64,000 bases of DNA from Ariolimax columbianus (Eukaryota > Mollusca > Gastropoda > Stylommatophora > Arionidae): positions 91,643,764 through 91,707,763 of the forward strand of contig JAVGWX010000005.1 of assembly GCA_036924085.1 (NCBI GenBank), read 5' to 3'. Shown here one piece after another: positions 45,701 through 57,751 of this stretch. Under the pieces are notes generated by a model. The model searched no databases and was not told the origin of the DNA. It saw only the letters and a program-made list of their open reading frames with translations. The translations under genes were made by a program, and so were the position numbers. Position 1 is the stretch's first letter. Each line of letters starts with the position of its first letter.

Positions 45701-45985
45701 TTTTCGTTTATACACTGATGGCATTCTGCGATGAATGTCAACTGGTCGACACACTTTAGCTGCTAGAAACCGAATCACCGCTCGATGAACAATTGGACGG
45801 ACTTGATATCAAATTCGCCATGTTTTCAACGGTCTGCTGAGGAAACTACGAGTCGGAGAATAATGAAATTTTGCAAACTTGACAGTTAGTATATGCTGTT
45901 TAAACCAGAAGTGACGTCATCGTGCACATCGTACGTATGTTCACTTTGTGCAGTTAGGTCCGGTTTCATTTGAACACGCCTCGTA
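45701..45985 (-). pseudogene. mariner N-terminal fragment with terminal repeat
   Basis: The minus strand starts with tacgaggcgtgttcaaatgaaacc (terminal repeat, the same as at 12746), then a short leader and a frame-broken N-terminal helix-turn-helix part readable as ERVIRFLAAKVCRPVDIHRRM followed by PSVY. This matches the mariner RAVIRFL.AKG..A.EIHR.M..VYG region. Sequence beyond about 45700 is unrelated. Confidence 0.75.
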
Positions 45986-46224
45986 TATATGTTTATATTT
46001 AGGTACATGAACAGAAAAGGTGCATACCAACATATATTGGTAAGTAAACAAAAACAGGCGCATACCTTCATATATAGATACCTGAACAGAGAAACGTGCA
46101 TACCCTCAAGTATAGGTACTTGAACAGAAACATGAATATACATTCATATACAGGTACCTGGACAGAATAGATAAATTATGTTGCATAATAATATCATAGA
46201 TATGAAACTGTTGCAAAGAACTGT

Positions 46225-46490
46225 ACATAAATGAGAAGAAGGCTCTGGCGTTGGATAGGACACATATTGAAGACACCAACGGATACCATTGCAAGGCAAT
46301 ATCTTTCAGTGCAAGAGAAGTACAAGCAGACCAAAACACACAAAGAGACGAGAGATCAAGATAAGAGAATTAGAGGCAGATCAAAACGCACACAGAGAAG
46401 AGAGATCAAGACAACAGATATAGAGGCAGATCAAAACGCACACAGAGACCGAATGTCTGGCATGGTGACAGCCTTGGATAAATAGGTTGC
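46225..46490 (+). pseudogene. LINE RT distal fragment
   Basis: MRRRLWRWIGHILKTPTDTI matches the RRLRWIGHILR.P.DTIAR block found after the RT domain in LINEs. It then degrades into repeated agagatcaagac-type sequence and ends near DRMSGMVTALDK. No catalytic part is present. Confidence 0.65.
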
Positions 46491-47681
46491 AGAATTGTGT
46501 GAGTTGGTTGGGGCGGGGGTGGGGGGTGTGGGGTGGGAGAAGGGACGAGGTGAGGGAGGGGAGAGTCTACATATCCCATTCCTAAGCCACACTGCTCATA
46601 AACCAAACATGTGTATCTTTGGACCCAGCACTGTAGTACCCCCATCGGATCTAAATCCATTTAACAAATGAGTACTGCAAGCCGATACTCTGGGCAGGAA
46701 GACGCAAAACACAGTTCAACGCAGTCAGACATGGAAAACAAAGCGATAGTAAAATGTGGTTCTTCTTTATTAGCCACGTTTGTCAAATTTAATTGTGCGC
46801 TATGCTGTGTTTTGGTTCACACGATCCTGTGTTACCTGTTTCGACACGAATTTATAAAAATGAATTATTTGCCATAGAAGTACGGCCTTACTATATCATG
46901 AATTCGAAAACAACTCATTTAAGATTTCGCAGCAGCCTCTCGTCCAAATGTCTTACCAAACTTTAAGCCATTAATGTTTCAACTTGCAAGTGTATGAACC
47001 ATCAACAGTTTTAGTTCCTAGGTAACACATTTGTATTTTATCGTGAAAGGAAATGAGGAGATGAAGAGATCGCCGTAAGGAATCGTTTCTTTGGCTTACC
47101 TAGCTTATTCTAAGAACATCTTGAGGTTTGAGAAATGGAACGTTAGGAAAAGAAAGGTTGCGACAAATATTAAGGAAACACAGACGTCACACACAGAGTT
47201 AGACTGGGTTGTTCAGTACATGAAGACATGACGTGCATTTGTCGAAGATCTGTGTATTACAAAAAGCGGAACGGTTTTATTTTATTGATTAAATGATTAA
47301 TTAATTAATTAATGTATTTATTTATTAATTTAATCATGAACTGATTTATTGATTTATTTCATTCATCAACTGACTGATGAATTTGTAAAATTAATTTATC
47401 CATTTAATTATTCCTTCATTTATTTATTCATTCGTTAAATGATTAATTGATTGATGCCTTCATTATTTCATTAATTTATTTATGTATTTGTTTCTTAAAT
47501 GTTTGTTTAATTGATTGAATTGATTAATTTTTTTCATTAATTAATTGATTGATTTGAGTAATTGAAAAATACTATATAAATATGTGTTACTAAAATAACA
47601 GGGACTTATTCTTTCCTCCCCAAACACAACTCAGGAGATATGACAATAGTATTGTAATATGATTTACATTTTTGTTTCTAG
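46491..47681. other. Intron: G-rich tract, then AT-rich simple sequence
   Basis: 46500-46560 is poly-G/GT rich. From 47275 to about 47590 a run of ttaattaatt/tttatttatt-like 4-bp units dominates. The ORF at 46668-46877 has no recognisable feature. Nothing else seen. Confidence 0.6.
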
Positions 47682-47785
47682 AAAATTCAAACAAAGGTAG
47701 AAAGCTTTAGGGACAAGAATGTTCCTTTGAAGTACAAAACGCCGTCCTCCTTTGATATTTACCAGACACCAGAAGCACATCCTAT
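47682..47785 (+). CDS. Host gene, module 2, exon type 1 (104 nt)
   Basis: Acceptor tttttgtttctag|AAA and donor CATCCTAT|gtatgt give 104 nt, phase 0 in and two bases over, identical in length and phase to the exon at 26666-26769. Protein KIQTKVESFRDKNVPLKYKT aligns with the module 1 exon (E, F, N, PL, YK conserved). The donor gtatgt is itself the start of a (tatg)n microsatellite, which is unusual. The residual AT is completed by the T at 50039 to give Ile. Confidence 0.82.
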
Positions 47786-47824
47786 GTATGTATGTATGTA
47801 TGTATGTATGTATGTATGTATGTA

Positions 47825-47861
<37 letters not shown>

Positions 47862-47915
47862 ATGTATGTGTGTATGTATGTATGTGTGTGTGTGTGTGTG
47901 TGTGTGCATCTGTGC
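47786..47915. repeat. (TATG)n/(TG)n microsatellite beginning at an exon donor site
   Basis: About ten gtat units, then alternating (gt)n and (gtat)n blocks up to about 47915. The first unit is the donor of the preceding exon. Confidence 0.95.
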
Positions 47916-47949
47916 CTTAGGTGTGTATGTGTGTAACTATGTGTGTGTG

Positions 47950-48160
47950 CGGTTTCGCAGTAGTCAAGAGGGTAAGGCACTCGCCTCTCACAGTGATAAA
48001 CGGAAACCCTGGGCGATAGAATCCCGCAAGTTTCAAGCGACCCCTTGGTGTCACGGGAGGTAACACCAGAGTGCCTGCATACCAAGTTACCTCCTGTCGT
48101 CTCCACCAATAGTCTTCCCACTGAGCCAAGGTAACTCGGGATAAGAGTGAGATTGATGAC
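47950..48160 (+). mobile_element. Probable second tRNA-derived SINE type
   Basis: cgcagtagtcaagagggtaaggcactcgcctctcac resembles the 5' half of a tRNA with A box, and gggcgatagaatcccgc a decayed B box at suitable spacing. The body continues to about 48160. No second copy in the window, so the ends are not fixed. Confidence 0.5.
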
Positions 48161-48207
48161 CAGCGCATATTCTTCCTCATTATAATTCAAATACTGCGCA
48201 CATCATC

Positions 48208-48870
<663 letters not shown>

Positions 48871-49300
48871 GCTAAGATATGTTACATGTGTATGTGCGTG
48901 TCTGTGTGTGTGTGTCTGTGTGTATCTGTGTATATACGTTATGCATGTGTATCTGCGCGTCTCTGTGTGTGTCTCTTTGGTTATGTGTGTGTGTGTGATC
49001 GTGTCGCTGTGTGTCTGTGTGTGAGGCAGTGTGTCTTAGCGTGTCTGTATATCTCTGCGTGGGACAGTGTGTATGTATTTGTCTGTGTGTGTTTCTGTGT
49101 GTTTGCGCTTGTTTGTGTGTCTCTGAGTGTGGCTGTGTGCGGGGCAGTGTGTCTGCGAGCGTCTGCGTATGTGTCTATGTGTATATACGTGATGCCTGTG
49201 TGTCTGTGTGTATGTGTATATACTTGATGCCTGTGTGTCTGCGCGTGTCTTGGCGTATATGTGTATGCATGTGTAACAGCTCTGCGTCTGTTGTTTGTGT
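48871..49300. repeat. GT-rich imperfect microsatellite region
   Basis: Long stretch of gtgtgtctgtgtgt-like sequence. Overlapping ORFs in two frames (Cys/Val-rich) are a by-product. Confidence 0.85.
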
Positions 49301-49354
49301 GAGACTATGGGAAGGCGTATGTAGGTGGATGTTTTGAGAGAATGGGCTGTAGGA

Positions 49355-49797
49355 CTTAGGTAGGTGCTTTGAAGGGTTTATGTGGGCAGGTATGTAGTGC
49401 TTTGAAGGGTTTATGTAGGCAGGTATGTAGTGCTTTGAAGGGCTTTTGTGGGCAGGTATGTAGTGCTTTGAAGGGCTTATGTGGGCAGGTATGTAGGGCT
49501 TTGAAGGGTTTATGTGGGCAGTTATGCAGTACTTTGAAGGGTTTATGTGGGCAGGTATGTAGTGCTTTGAAGGGTTTATGTGGGCAGGTATGCAGTGCTT
49601 TGAAGGGTTTATGTGGGCAGGTATGCAGTGCTTTAAAGGTTTTATGTGGGCAGGTATGTAGTGCTTTTAAGGGTTTATGTGGGCAGGTATGTAGTGCTTT
49701 GAAGGGTTTATGTGGGCAGGTATGTAGTGCTTTGAAGGGTTTATGTGGGCAGGTATGTAGTGCTTTGAAGGGTTTATGTGGGCAGGTATGTAGGGAC
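49355..49797. repeat. 33-bp tandem repeat containing a consensus splice-donor motif
   Basis: About 13 copies of gctttgaagggtttatgtgggcaggtatgtagt. Each contains CAG|GTATGT, a strong 5' splice-site consensus. The 33-bp length keeps a frame open (ALKGLCGQVCS), which I regard as an artefact. It lies 240-680 bp upstream of the exon at 50039. Confidence 0.93.
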
Positions 49798-50038
49798 GTT
49801 TGTCTGTCTCTCCGTCAGAATGTCTTTCTCTCTGTGTCTCTCTGTTTGTATCTCTGTTTGTTTCCTTTTTTCTGCCTGTCAGTAGATCAGTCTGTTTGTA
49901 TGTCAATCTGTCGTTTCTCTATATGTATGGTGTCTCTGTCTGTCTGTCAGTCTGTCTGTTTTTCTATCAGTCTTTCTGTTTTTCTACCCTCTGTACTTTC
50001 ATGCTTTATGAAGGTTCTCTATATTCTGTCTCTTTCAG

Positions 50039-50312
50039 TTATCTCTCGGAGTTTATAAACATAACTGGAATGAAGAGCCCAGTAGCACCTGAGGGCTATC
50101 CATCTGCTAATGACAGCACAGACTCCTCTGATACAGATCATGGTCATGGGCGTGATGGTAGAAGAGAATCATATCCAAGAAATCTCAGGTTTCCAGGCCC
50201 TCAGACGTATAAAAGCCCTCAAAAACATGATCTTCGTCTCAACAACTTCGATCAAGACACGCTCCTGTTTCGGGAAGGATCTATTGATTCTTTGCCGCTC
50301 GATTTGAGCAAG
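50039..50312 (+). CDS. Host gene, module 2, exon type 2 (274 nt)
   Basis: Acceptor ctgtctctttcag|T at 50039 supplies one base to complete the codon left by 47682-47785. Donor AGCAAG|gtacga follows 50312 in phase 0. The protein begins YLSEFINITGMKSP (compare YLSQVLSLLGMETS in 28082-28361), then DSTDSSDTDHGHGRDG, SYPRNLRFPGPQ and LDLSK. Length is 6 nt shorter than its partner, so the frame is kept. Selection for frame and order across two copies supports a real exon. Confidence 0.85.
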
Positions 50313-50555
50313 GTACGATGTTTCTAATACCTCAGTAGTACCTGGTGTGAAAAGAATAGAGCCACTGTTATCTTACTATGATATCGTAAAAAAATTAACT
50401 TAGGTTGAATTTTCTTGGTGAAAGCAACCGCGTGTAAATAAAATATTGCCACTGCAAAAGCTTAGAAACTCAATTTATATAAAAGGACAAGAAACAGTCA
50501 AGACCTATGCTTCATATTCGAGCGAAGTGGTGAATGATTGCAAATGCTGGGAAAC

Positions 50556-52318
50556 ATCATCATCATCAGGTTAATCAGTCCGGAGACTTCTGTTGATTTC
50601 TTGTAATGATGTCATGCGACTGTCTTCTGTTCCCAGCAAATGTCTTCAGCTCAGTATAAATGTGCACCCTTCCTATGCTCTTGCAAGCCTGTGCGATGTA
50701 ATTGATTCTTGGAAGTCCACTTCCTCTTTTCCCATGCATGTTGTCTTCTAGTACTTTCAATAGTAGGCATCTATGTCTCATTGTATGACCAAACCAAGAC
50801 AATCCACCTTTGTGTATTCTCGTCTTTAATTTTCTACGTGCCTTTATACCTTTAAGCCTTTGTTTATTTGACTTTTTCTTTGTCCAACTTACTCTTAGCA
50901 TCCTGCTATAGCCCACATCTCATAAACTTCTAATGTTTGTTCATCCTGTTTGTTTAGTGCTCATGTTTCAGGGCCGTACAATGCGATGGGCTAGATATGT
51001 GTAGTGATTATTCTTTTCCGAAGCTCAATATTGATATTATTTGTAGTTAGACGTTTTTGTTTCTCACAGAAAACCTTTTTCGTTACTGCGATCCGAGTTC
51101 AAATTTCAACCTCACCGCAGTCGTCGTCAATAATAATTTGTCCTAAATTTTAAAATCTCTGCACTTGTTCAATAATCTGTCTCTTGGTACTGATATTTAA
51201 TTTAATGTCAGTTTGTTTGGCTATTACCATCGCTTTTGTTTTGCTAACATTTATTCTCATAACGAAGGCTTTGACCCTGTCGTTGATCCGGGTGAGTAGT
51301 TGTTGTGATAATTTCTTTGTTCTTTCTATGATGGCTTGATCTTCCACAAATTTGATGACACTTATTCGTTCTTCATTTACCTTTATCCATATGATGCAGT
51401 TTCCGATGGTTTCTTCCATCATCACCTCCAAATGCAGATTAAATAGACTTGGAGATAATATACATGCCTGTTTCACCCCTTTCTTGATTTCGACTGGGTT
51501 TTCTAATCTCTCTGTGAGTGTTATATTCGCTGTTTGGTTTTCGTACGTTCATCATAAGTTGTTCTAAAAGTGTGAAAAGTTTGGTCAATTACATGATGTC
51601 AAAGGCCTTTTCAGGGTCAATAAAGCAGATGAAGAGCCCTCTACCCTGTTTCTACATTATATCTACAAGAAACCTCAGTGCTTCTACTGCATCTCTAGTG
51701 TCTCTTTTCTTGCGAAACCCAAAACTGGTTTTAATTTAGCAAAGATTAAATCCCTGTCCTATTCTTATTTTAATTATTCAGTAGAATTCTCGAAGAATGG
51801 TATATTAGGCTGATCGTACAAAATTGACTTCGATCAATTGGTTTCGACTTTTTGGGTATTGAGATTATAACTAATGTTGTGGGATCTGTAGGTCATATTC
51901 CTTATTGGTAAATATTGTTCACATGTTGTAAAATTATATCTTATAGCGTTTGACCTGTTAGTTTGATGAGCTCAAGGGATATATCATATATCTGCGGGGC
52001 TTTGTTTAGCGGGATAGAATGAAGAGCTGTGTCAAATTGCACTCTACTTATTGGCAGATTTTGCTTTTCCAAATCAGCCTCCTTAAAAACTTGGGTAGTC
52101 TAGTTTTCATTTTTATGTAAGTATATTAGGTATTTTCTGAACCTCTCCATTTTTGTTATATTTCGTCTATAAGAAAATCTCAATTTTTTTGTTCCGAATT
52201 GTTCTTCGTTGAATCACCCTGATCTTTCTGCATGTTTCTTTGATTTTCTTATGTATCAGATCCGACCTCTCTTTTTCCTTTAAATCTTCAATTTCATCGC
52301 GCCTCTTCTTCCACCAGT
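50556..52318 (-). pseudogene. Degenerate RTE-like LINE with (ATG)n tail
   Basis: The 5' side (about 52318-52200, minus strand) reads WKKRRDEIEDLKEKERS-like linker. RT remnants at 51476-51150 include KQACILSPSLFNLHLEVMME and VIKFVEDQAIIERTKKLSQQ (the YADD box decayed to FVEDQ). The distal part gives MLRVSWTKKKSNKQRLKGIK and LSWFGHTMRHRCLL (50916-50575). The 3' tail is the rc of catcatcatcatcagg near 50556. Many stops; inactive. Confidence 0.8.
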
Positions 52319-53705
52319 TAGTCGTGTGGCTGCCAGAGACTGATCTATGTTTGAGGTTAGTCGTGTGTGTCTGCCAGAGACTGATCTATGTTTGAGGTTA
52401 GTCGTGTGGCTGCCAGAGACTGATCTATGTTTAAGGTTAGTCGTGTGGCTGCCAGAGACTGATCTATGTTTGAGGTTAGTCGTGTCTGCCAGAGACTGAT
52501 CTATGTTTGAGGTTAGTCGTGTGGCTGCCAGAGACTGATCTATGTTGGAGGTTAGTCGTGTGGCTGCCAGAGACTGATCTATGTTTGAGGTTAGTTGTGT
52601 GGCTGCCAGAGACTGATCTATGTTTGAGGTTAGTCGTGTCTGCCAGAGACTGATCTATGTTTGAGGTTAGTCGTGTGGCTGCCAGAGACTGATCTATGTT
52701 TGAGGTTAGTTGTGTGGCTGCCAGAGACTGATCTATGTTTGAGGTTAGTCGTGTCTGCCAGAGACTGATCTATGTTTGAGGTTAGTCGTGTGGCTGCCAG
52801 AGACTGATCTATGTTTAAGGTTAGTTGTGTGGCTGCCAGAGACTGATCTATGTTTAAGGTTAGTCGTGTGGCTGCCAGAGACTGATCTATGTTTGAGGTT
52901 AGTCGTGTGGCTGCCAGAGACTGATCTATGTTTGAGGTTAGTCGTGTGGCTGCCAGAGACTGATCTATGTTTGAGGTTAGTCGTGTGGCTGCCAGAGACT
53001 GATCTATGTTTGAGGTTAGTCGTGTGGCTGCCAGAGACTGATCTATGTTTGAGGTTAGTCGTGTGGCTGCCAGAGACTTATCTATGTTTGAGGTTAGTCG
53101 TGTGGCTGCCAGAGACTGATCTATGTTTAAGGTTAGTCGTGTCTGCCAGAGACTGATCTATGTTTAAGGTTAGTCGTGTGGCTGCCAGAGACTGATCTAT
53201 GTTTGAGGTTAGTCGTGTGGCTGCCAGAGACTGATCTATGTTTGAGGTTAGTCGTGTGTCTGCCAGAGACTGATCTATGTTTAAGGTTAGTCGTGTGGCT
53301 GCCAGAGACTGATCTATGTTTGAGGTTAGTCGTGTGGCTGCCAGAGACTGATCTATGTTTGAGGTTAGTCGTGTGGCTGCCAGAGACTGATCTATGTTTA
53401 AGGTTAGTCGTGTGGCTGCCAGAGACTGATCTATGTTTAAGGTTAGTCGTGTGGCTGCCAGAGACTTATCTATGTTTGAGGTTAGTCGTGTGGCTGCCAG
53501 AGACTGATCTATGTTTGAGGTTGGTCGTGTGTCTGCCAGAGACTGATCTATGTTTGAGGTTAGTCGTGTCTGCCAGAGACTGATCTATGTTTGAGGTTAG
53601 TCGTGTGTCTGTTAGAGACTGATCTATGTTTGAGGTTAGTCGTATGTCTGTTAGAGACTGATCTATGTTTGAGGTTAGTCGTGTGTCTGTTAGAGACTGG
53701 TCTAT
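52319..53705. repeat. 39-bp minisatellite, about 36 copies
   Basis: The unit gtggctgccagagactgatctatgtttgaggttagtcgt is mostly 39 bp; some copies lack gtggc (35 bp) or read gtgtctgcc or gtgtctgttag. It abuts the linker end of the LINE. Frames such as RLVVWLPETDLCL stay open only because 39 is divisible by 3. Confidence 0.95.
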
Positions 53706-55640
53706 GTTTTCATCCCAGTGGACGTGTTGTCCCGGAGGTCTGGATCACTGACTATCTCCATGATTGTCGCCGTCACTTGTCTTTCATTCTACAGACATAT
53801 CAAACCACCTTTGACAAAGTTCATATACTGCAGTCAGAAGCGGTTGGGTTGTTTTGTATTTGTCTTGCAGAAAACCTTGTCCCTTCCTGTTACTTGTTTT
53901 ACATTTCTTACTTACCACACATCTTTTAGGTTTTGGAATGGCTTTGCTGTGGGATGTGGTAGCTCTATTTCTTAAGTCAAGACCGATTCATTGATAGTGA
54001 GGTGTCTTCATCATGTCTGTGTCGCTCCAAGTGGCTGAGTATGAGTCCAACATTCGTATTGCTTTTCACTAACCAGTGTTTATTGAATCAGCACTACAAT
54101 TATTTTCAGTTTTATTTCATTGTAATGGTGAGGTTGCAAATCCCATTCACAATTTCCTGTAGTCGCCTATCACGGCATGTCGGGAAGGAAACAGTGGCAC
54201 TGTGATGTTTAACCTGTGAATCATTCAGGTGTGTCGTGTCGAGAGGTACGATCAGCACTATCAGCGGACGGCGATGATGTTGAACGTCTGCTGTGCCAAC
54301 AAAGCTCACAGTTCAGGATGAATCTCAACCGAACAATGATGTTGTTGTTATTGTTTAATAACCACGATGAGAAAGTTTTGTGCGCCCTGAAAAAAGGAAC
54401 TAAGGACCGGATTACAGTAGCGTTCGTCATCTCCCGAGCGTGCTAATGTAGGTTGGCCTTCATCCGGTTGTGCTTTGCTTGGCTTCACATGCGTGGCGCT
54501 CACTACTGCTGGGATCATGTCGATTCACATCTCCTCATCCAAATGTCTTGAAAACAGTCTGTTTCCAGGAACGATACATGGAAGAGAGACACGGGTCTTC
54601 GTCAGTACAATTTGCCTGAACATGAAGCGAGGTACTGGTCAGTATGTTGTGTACCAATCCGGGCAAAGAAGCGTCTTCCACGGTGTATGCATGGAAAGTC
54701 AGGACCGTTTGCTGCATCGCATAGTGTGGCGTGTCTTTTCAAACGCTGAATCTTTAACCTATCAGCAATCAGTATTTCCTTTGTATATATCCCATGCTTA
54801 ATCCTGCTCCGTCATGAAACACGATAATGGCTAGAGAGCTAGAGAGTCATAGATAATCTTGCACTTTACACATCCTTGGTTGATATCCGTTACTTTGACA
54901 ATCAGAGCAATTAGCAGAAATCACATTGCATCAAATGACTTGTGTCCGGTTTTGGGAGCAGTACTGTGTCTTGCATGCAATTTACCTTCAGTACGATTTG
55001 AAATAAGTGGGGCTACCAAATCAAAAAAGTAATGAGTTGTTCTCTCAACAACCAACGGACAATACAACGAGTGTTCTACTGCCGTACGCTTCAAGCCATC
55101 CGTGACTTCAAGGGAGGCGCGAACGGGTGTCACTTGTAAATGAACGATAAACACGGGGATCCCGCACACACATCAGGCGTTGTGGACAGCATCACAAAAC
55201 GAACATGCTGCGAATAGCCTTCAGCTACCTTGCTGCAGGTATATCTGCCTGGTAAATACCAATATTCTAAGTATTCAAACGATTTACTTCACATACGGAT
55301 AAACACTTTATATTTCATTGCTACGAACAAGCACGCTTGAGTTGCGACCCGTACCCTAGTCCGCTTTGCTCCGTTGAAGAACATCTTCGATAGTGTCCAT
55401 AATGGGGAGATAAGACTGAAATGCGATGTGCAATAAAACAATTAATGTCCGTCTATTAGATGGGGAAACATCAAAGATAAATTGATAATCCACATCACAT
55501 AGGCGTGCGTCAAGTAGGCAGCGAAGTTCATCAAGGCAAATCAAGAGTATGTACAGCCAGCGAGCTACACAGACATCATTATCACACATCACTTTTTGTT
55601 TATGAGAGATTAGACACAACGTCTGCTCAAAGTGTAGTCA
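53706..55640. other. Intron sequence with unassigned short ORFs
   Basis: Several 60-110-codon frames on both strands (for example + 54475-54801, - 55169-54921 and - 55619-55356) without repeats or recognisable motifs. Non-repetitive composition suggests an old transposable element or nothing; I found no domain or terminal structure. Confidence 0.4.
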
Positions 55641-55644
55641 TATA

Positions 55645-56370
55645 GCGATTTTATATTACATGAAATGATCATATTGTGGGACAACTACATGAAATAATCA
55701 TATTGTGGGACAACTACATGAAATGATCATATTGTGGGACAACTACATGAAATGATCACATTATGGGACAACTACATGAAATGATCATATTGTGGGACAA
55801 CTACATGAAATGATCATATTATGGGACAACTACATGAAATGATCATATTGTGGGACAACTACATGAAATGATCATATTATGGGACAACTACATGAAATGA
55901 TCATATTGTGGGACAACTACATGAAATGATCATATTGTGGGACAACTACATGAAATGATCATATTGTGGGACAACTACATGAAATGATCACATTATGGGA
56001 CAACTACATGAAATGATCATATTGTGTGACAACTACATGAAATTGTGTGGAACTACATGAAATGATGACATTGTGTGACTACTACATGAAATGATCATAT
56101 TGTGTGACAACTACATGACATGATCATATTGTGTGACAACTACATGAAATTATGAAATTGTGTGGAACTACATGAAATGATGAAATTGTGTGACAACTAC
56201 ATGAAATGATCATATTGTGTGACAACTACATGAAATGATCATATTGTGTGACAATTACATGAAATAATCATTTTGTGTGAAAACTACATGAAATGATCAC
56301 ATTGTTTGACAACTACATGAAATGATCACATTGTGTGACAACTACATGAAATTATCACAATGTGTGTCAA
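55645..56370. repeat. 29-bp minisatellite, left part
   Basis: Units of actacatgaaatgatcatattgtgggacaa (29-30 bp; later copies with gtgtgac and some short). Interrupted at about 56370 and resumed at 57640. Confidence 0.95.
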
Positions 56371-56569
56371 TGTGGCAGCGTAGGGCGTTTCCACAGTAGT
56401 TAGCTATCTAGATTGTTACTACATGCATCCACATCATTCCCGACACAACCACACTCAGAAATTAACACAGCAACACTCTTCATTAAGATATGTCATGTTT
56501 AATAATGTTACATTTAAACAAACGATCCATTTACAAACAACTGGTGAAATACATCTTAACTAAGTAATC

Positions 56570-56644
<75 letters not shown>

Positions 56645-57637
56645 TAATATAATTATTAATTACTTCTGAGGTTTTAAGCACAAGCTTTTGAATATTGCTC
56701 CCAACTAATACAACCAAGTTCTAGCCGCTACACTCCTCTCCGCTTATCTGCACCCTTAACAAACTCTCACAAACTCGTAGTCACGATCGTATTCTGTGCA
56801 TTCACTCACACTTAGATCTCTTCAGGCAGGTGATCTTTTCATTACACATTCAGATCGCTTCAGGCAGGTGATCTTGACATTATAAATTTCATTCTGTTCA
56901 ACCTGTACTCACAAGTGGCCACACTCCGGAACATACTTCGTTCCCTCGGTGTCCTGCATACACTACACACACATTCAGATCTCTTCTACTCTCAGGGTGT
57001 CCAACACACACCATATAGAGCGACTGGCAAAGACTCCAAGTCGTATGCTGGTTCAGTCATCCTGCAACTCATTCCAGCTTTCACACATTCGTAAAACAGC
57101 CTACTATCAATCGTTTTTCCACAAAGTCGGTGAGCTAAACTCTTATTCCTTTTCAGGCAGTCTCCTAGCTAAACACTCAGTCTCTCTCTCCATGGCCAGT
57201 CTCTTTGAGTTAAACTTTGCGTGGTATTATATAGTCTCAAGCAGTATCAGGGCTCTCCAATGGTCTTCAAAGGGTTTTGTGACATCCATCACTCTAGTTT
57301 GGCTCTACCTCCAACTAGTTGTTATTGGAACGAATCACTCTGAATTCCTGTCACTCTAAAATGTCTCAGCAAGACCTGGTGGCCTCTGTCTGTCACTAAC
57401 CTCCTACTACCCAAACTGGAGCGTCAGAGTTTTCAGCTCCTAATCTCTACCTGTACTTGACAAATTACTCCCCTCAAATCCCACCCCACCCACCCCGCCC
57501 CCGGTTTTCCTTTGTCGACTTAGTGTCGAGACGGTGAGTGACCTTGGCACACATTCAGGTACCTTTGTTTCCAGACTCGCCGGCCCCATTACTCCTGCGC
57601 TTAACGCCCATGCTCAAGCTGGAACTGTTACAACAAC
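56371..57637. other. 1.27-kb non-repetitive segment inserted in the 29-bp minisatellite
   Basis: Unrelated sequence separates two stretches of the same minisatellite, so it is an insertion or an older island. It includes an (AT)n run at 56573-56638 and two similar blocks (ttagatctcttcaggcaggtgatct and cagatcgcttcaggcaggtgatctt). No transposase, RT or clear terminal inverted repeat was found. The ORF at 56949-57359 is not recognisable. Confidence 0.55.
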
Positions 57638-57639
57638 CT

Positions 57640-57735
57640 CATGAAACGAACACTGCGTGACAATTACATGAAGTGACAATATTGTGTGACATCTATATGA
57701 AACGATAACATTGTGTGACAACTAAGTAAATAAAT
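57640..57735. repeat. 29-bp minisatellite, right part
   Basis: Three diverged units (catgaaacgaacactgcgtgacaatta and similar) end 16 bp before the next host exon's acceptor. Confidence 0.85.
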
Positions 57736-57751
57736 ACATTTACAATTGCAG

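Noticed and set aside
46668..46877. 69-codon ORF with hydrophobic stretch as a small membrane protein
   Set aside because: No splice or start context and no recurring copy; within AT-rich intron DNA.
49369..50058. 229-codon ORF as a cysteine-rich protein
   Set aside because: Most of it is the 33-bp repeat; the remainder runs through simple sequence into a host exon in a different context.
52776..53929. ORFs RLVVWLPETDLCL... as a repeat protein
   Set aside because: Pure 39-bp minisatellite arithmetic; frames break wherever 35-bp units occur.
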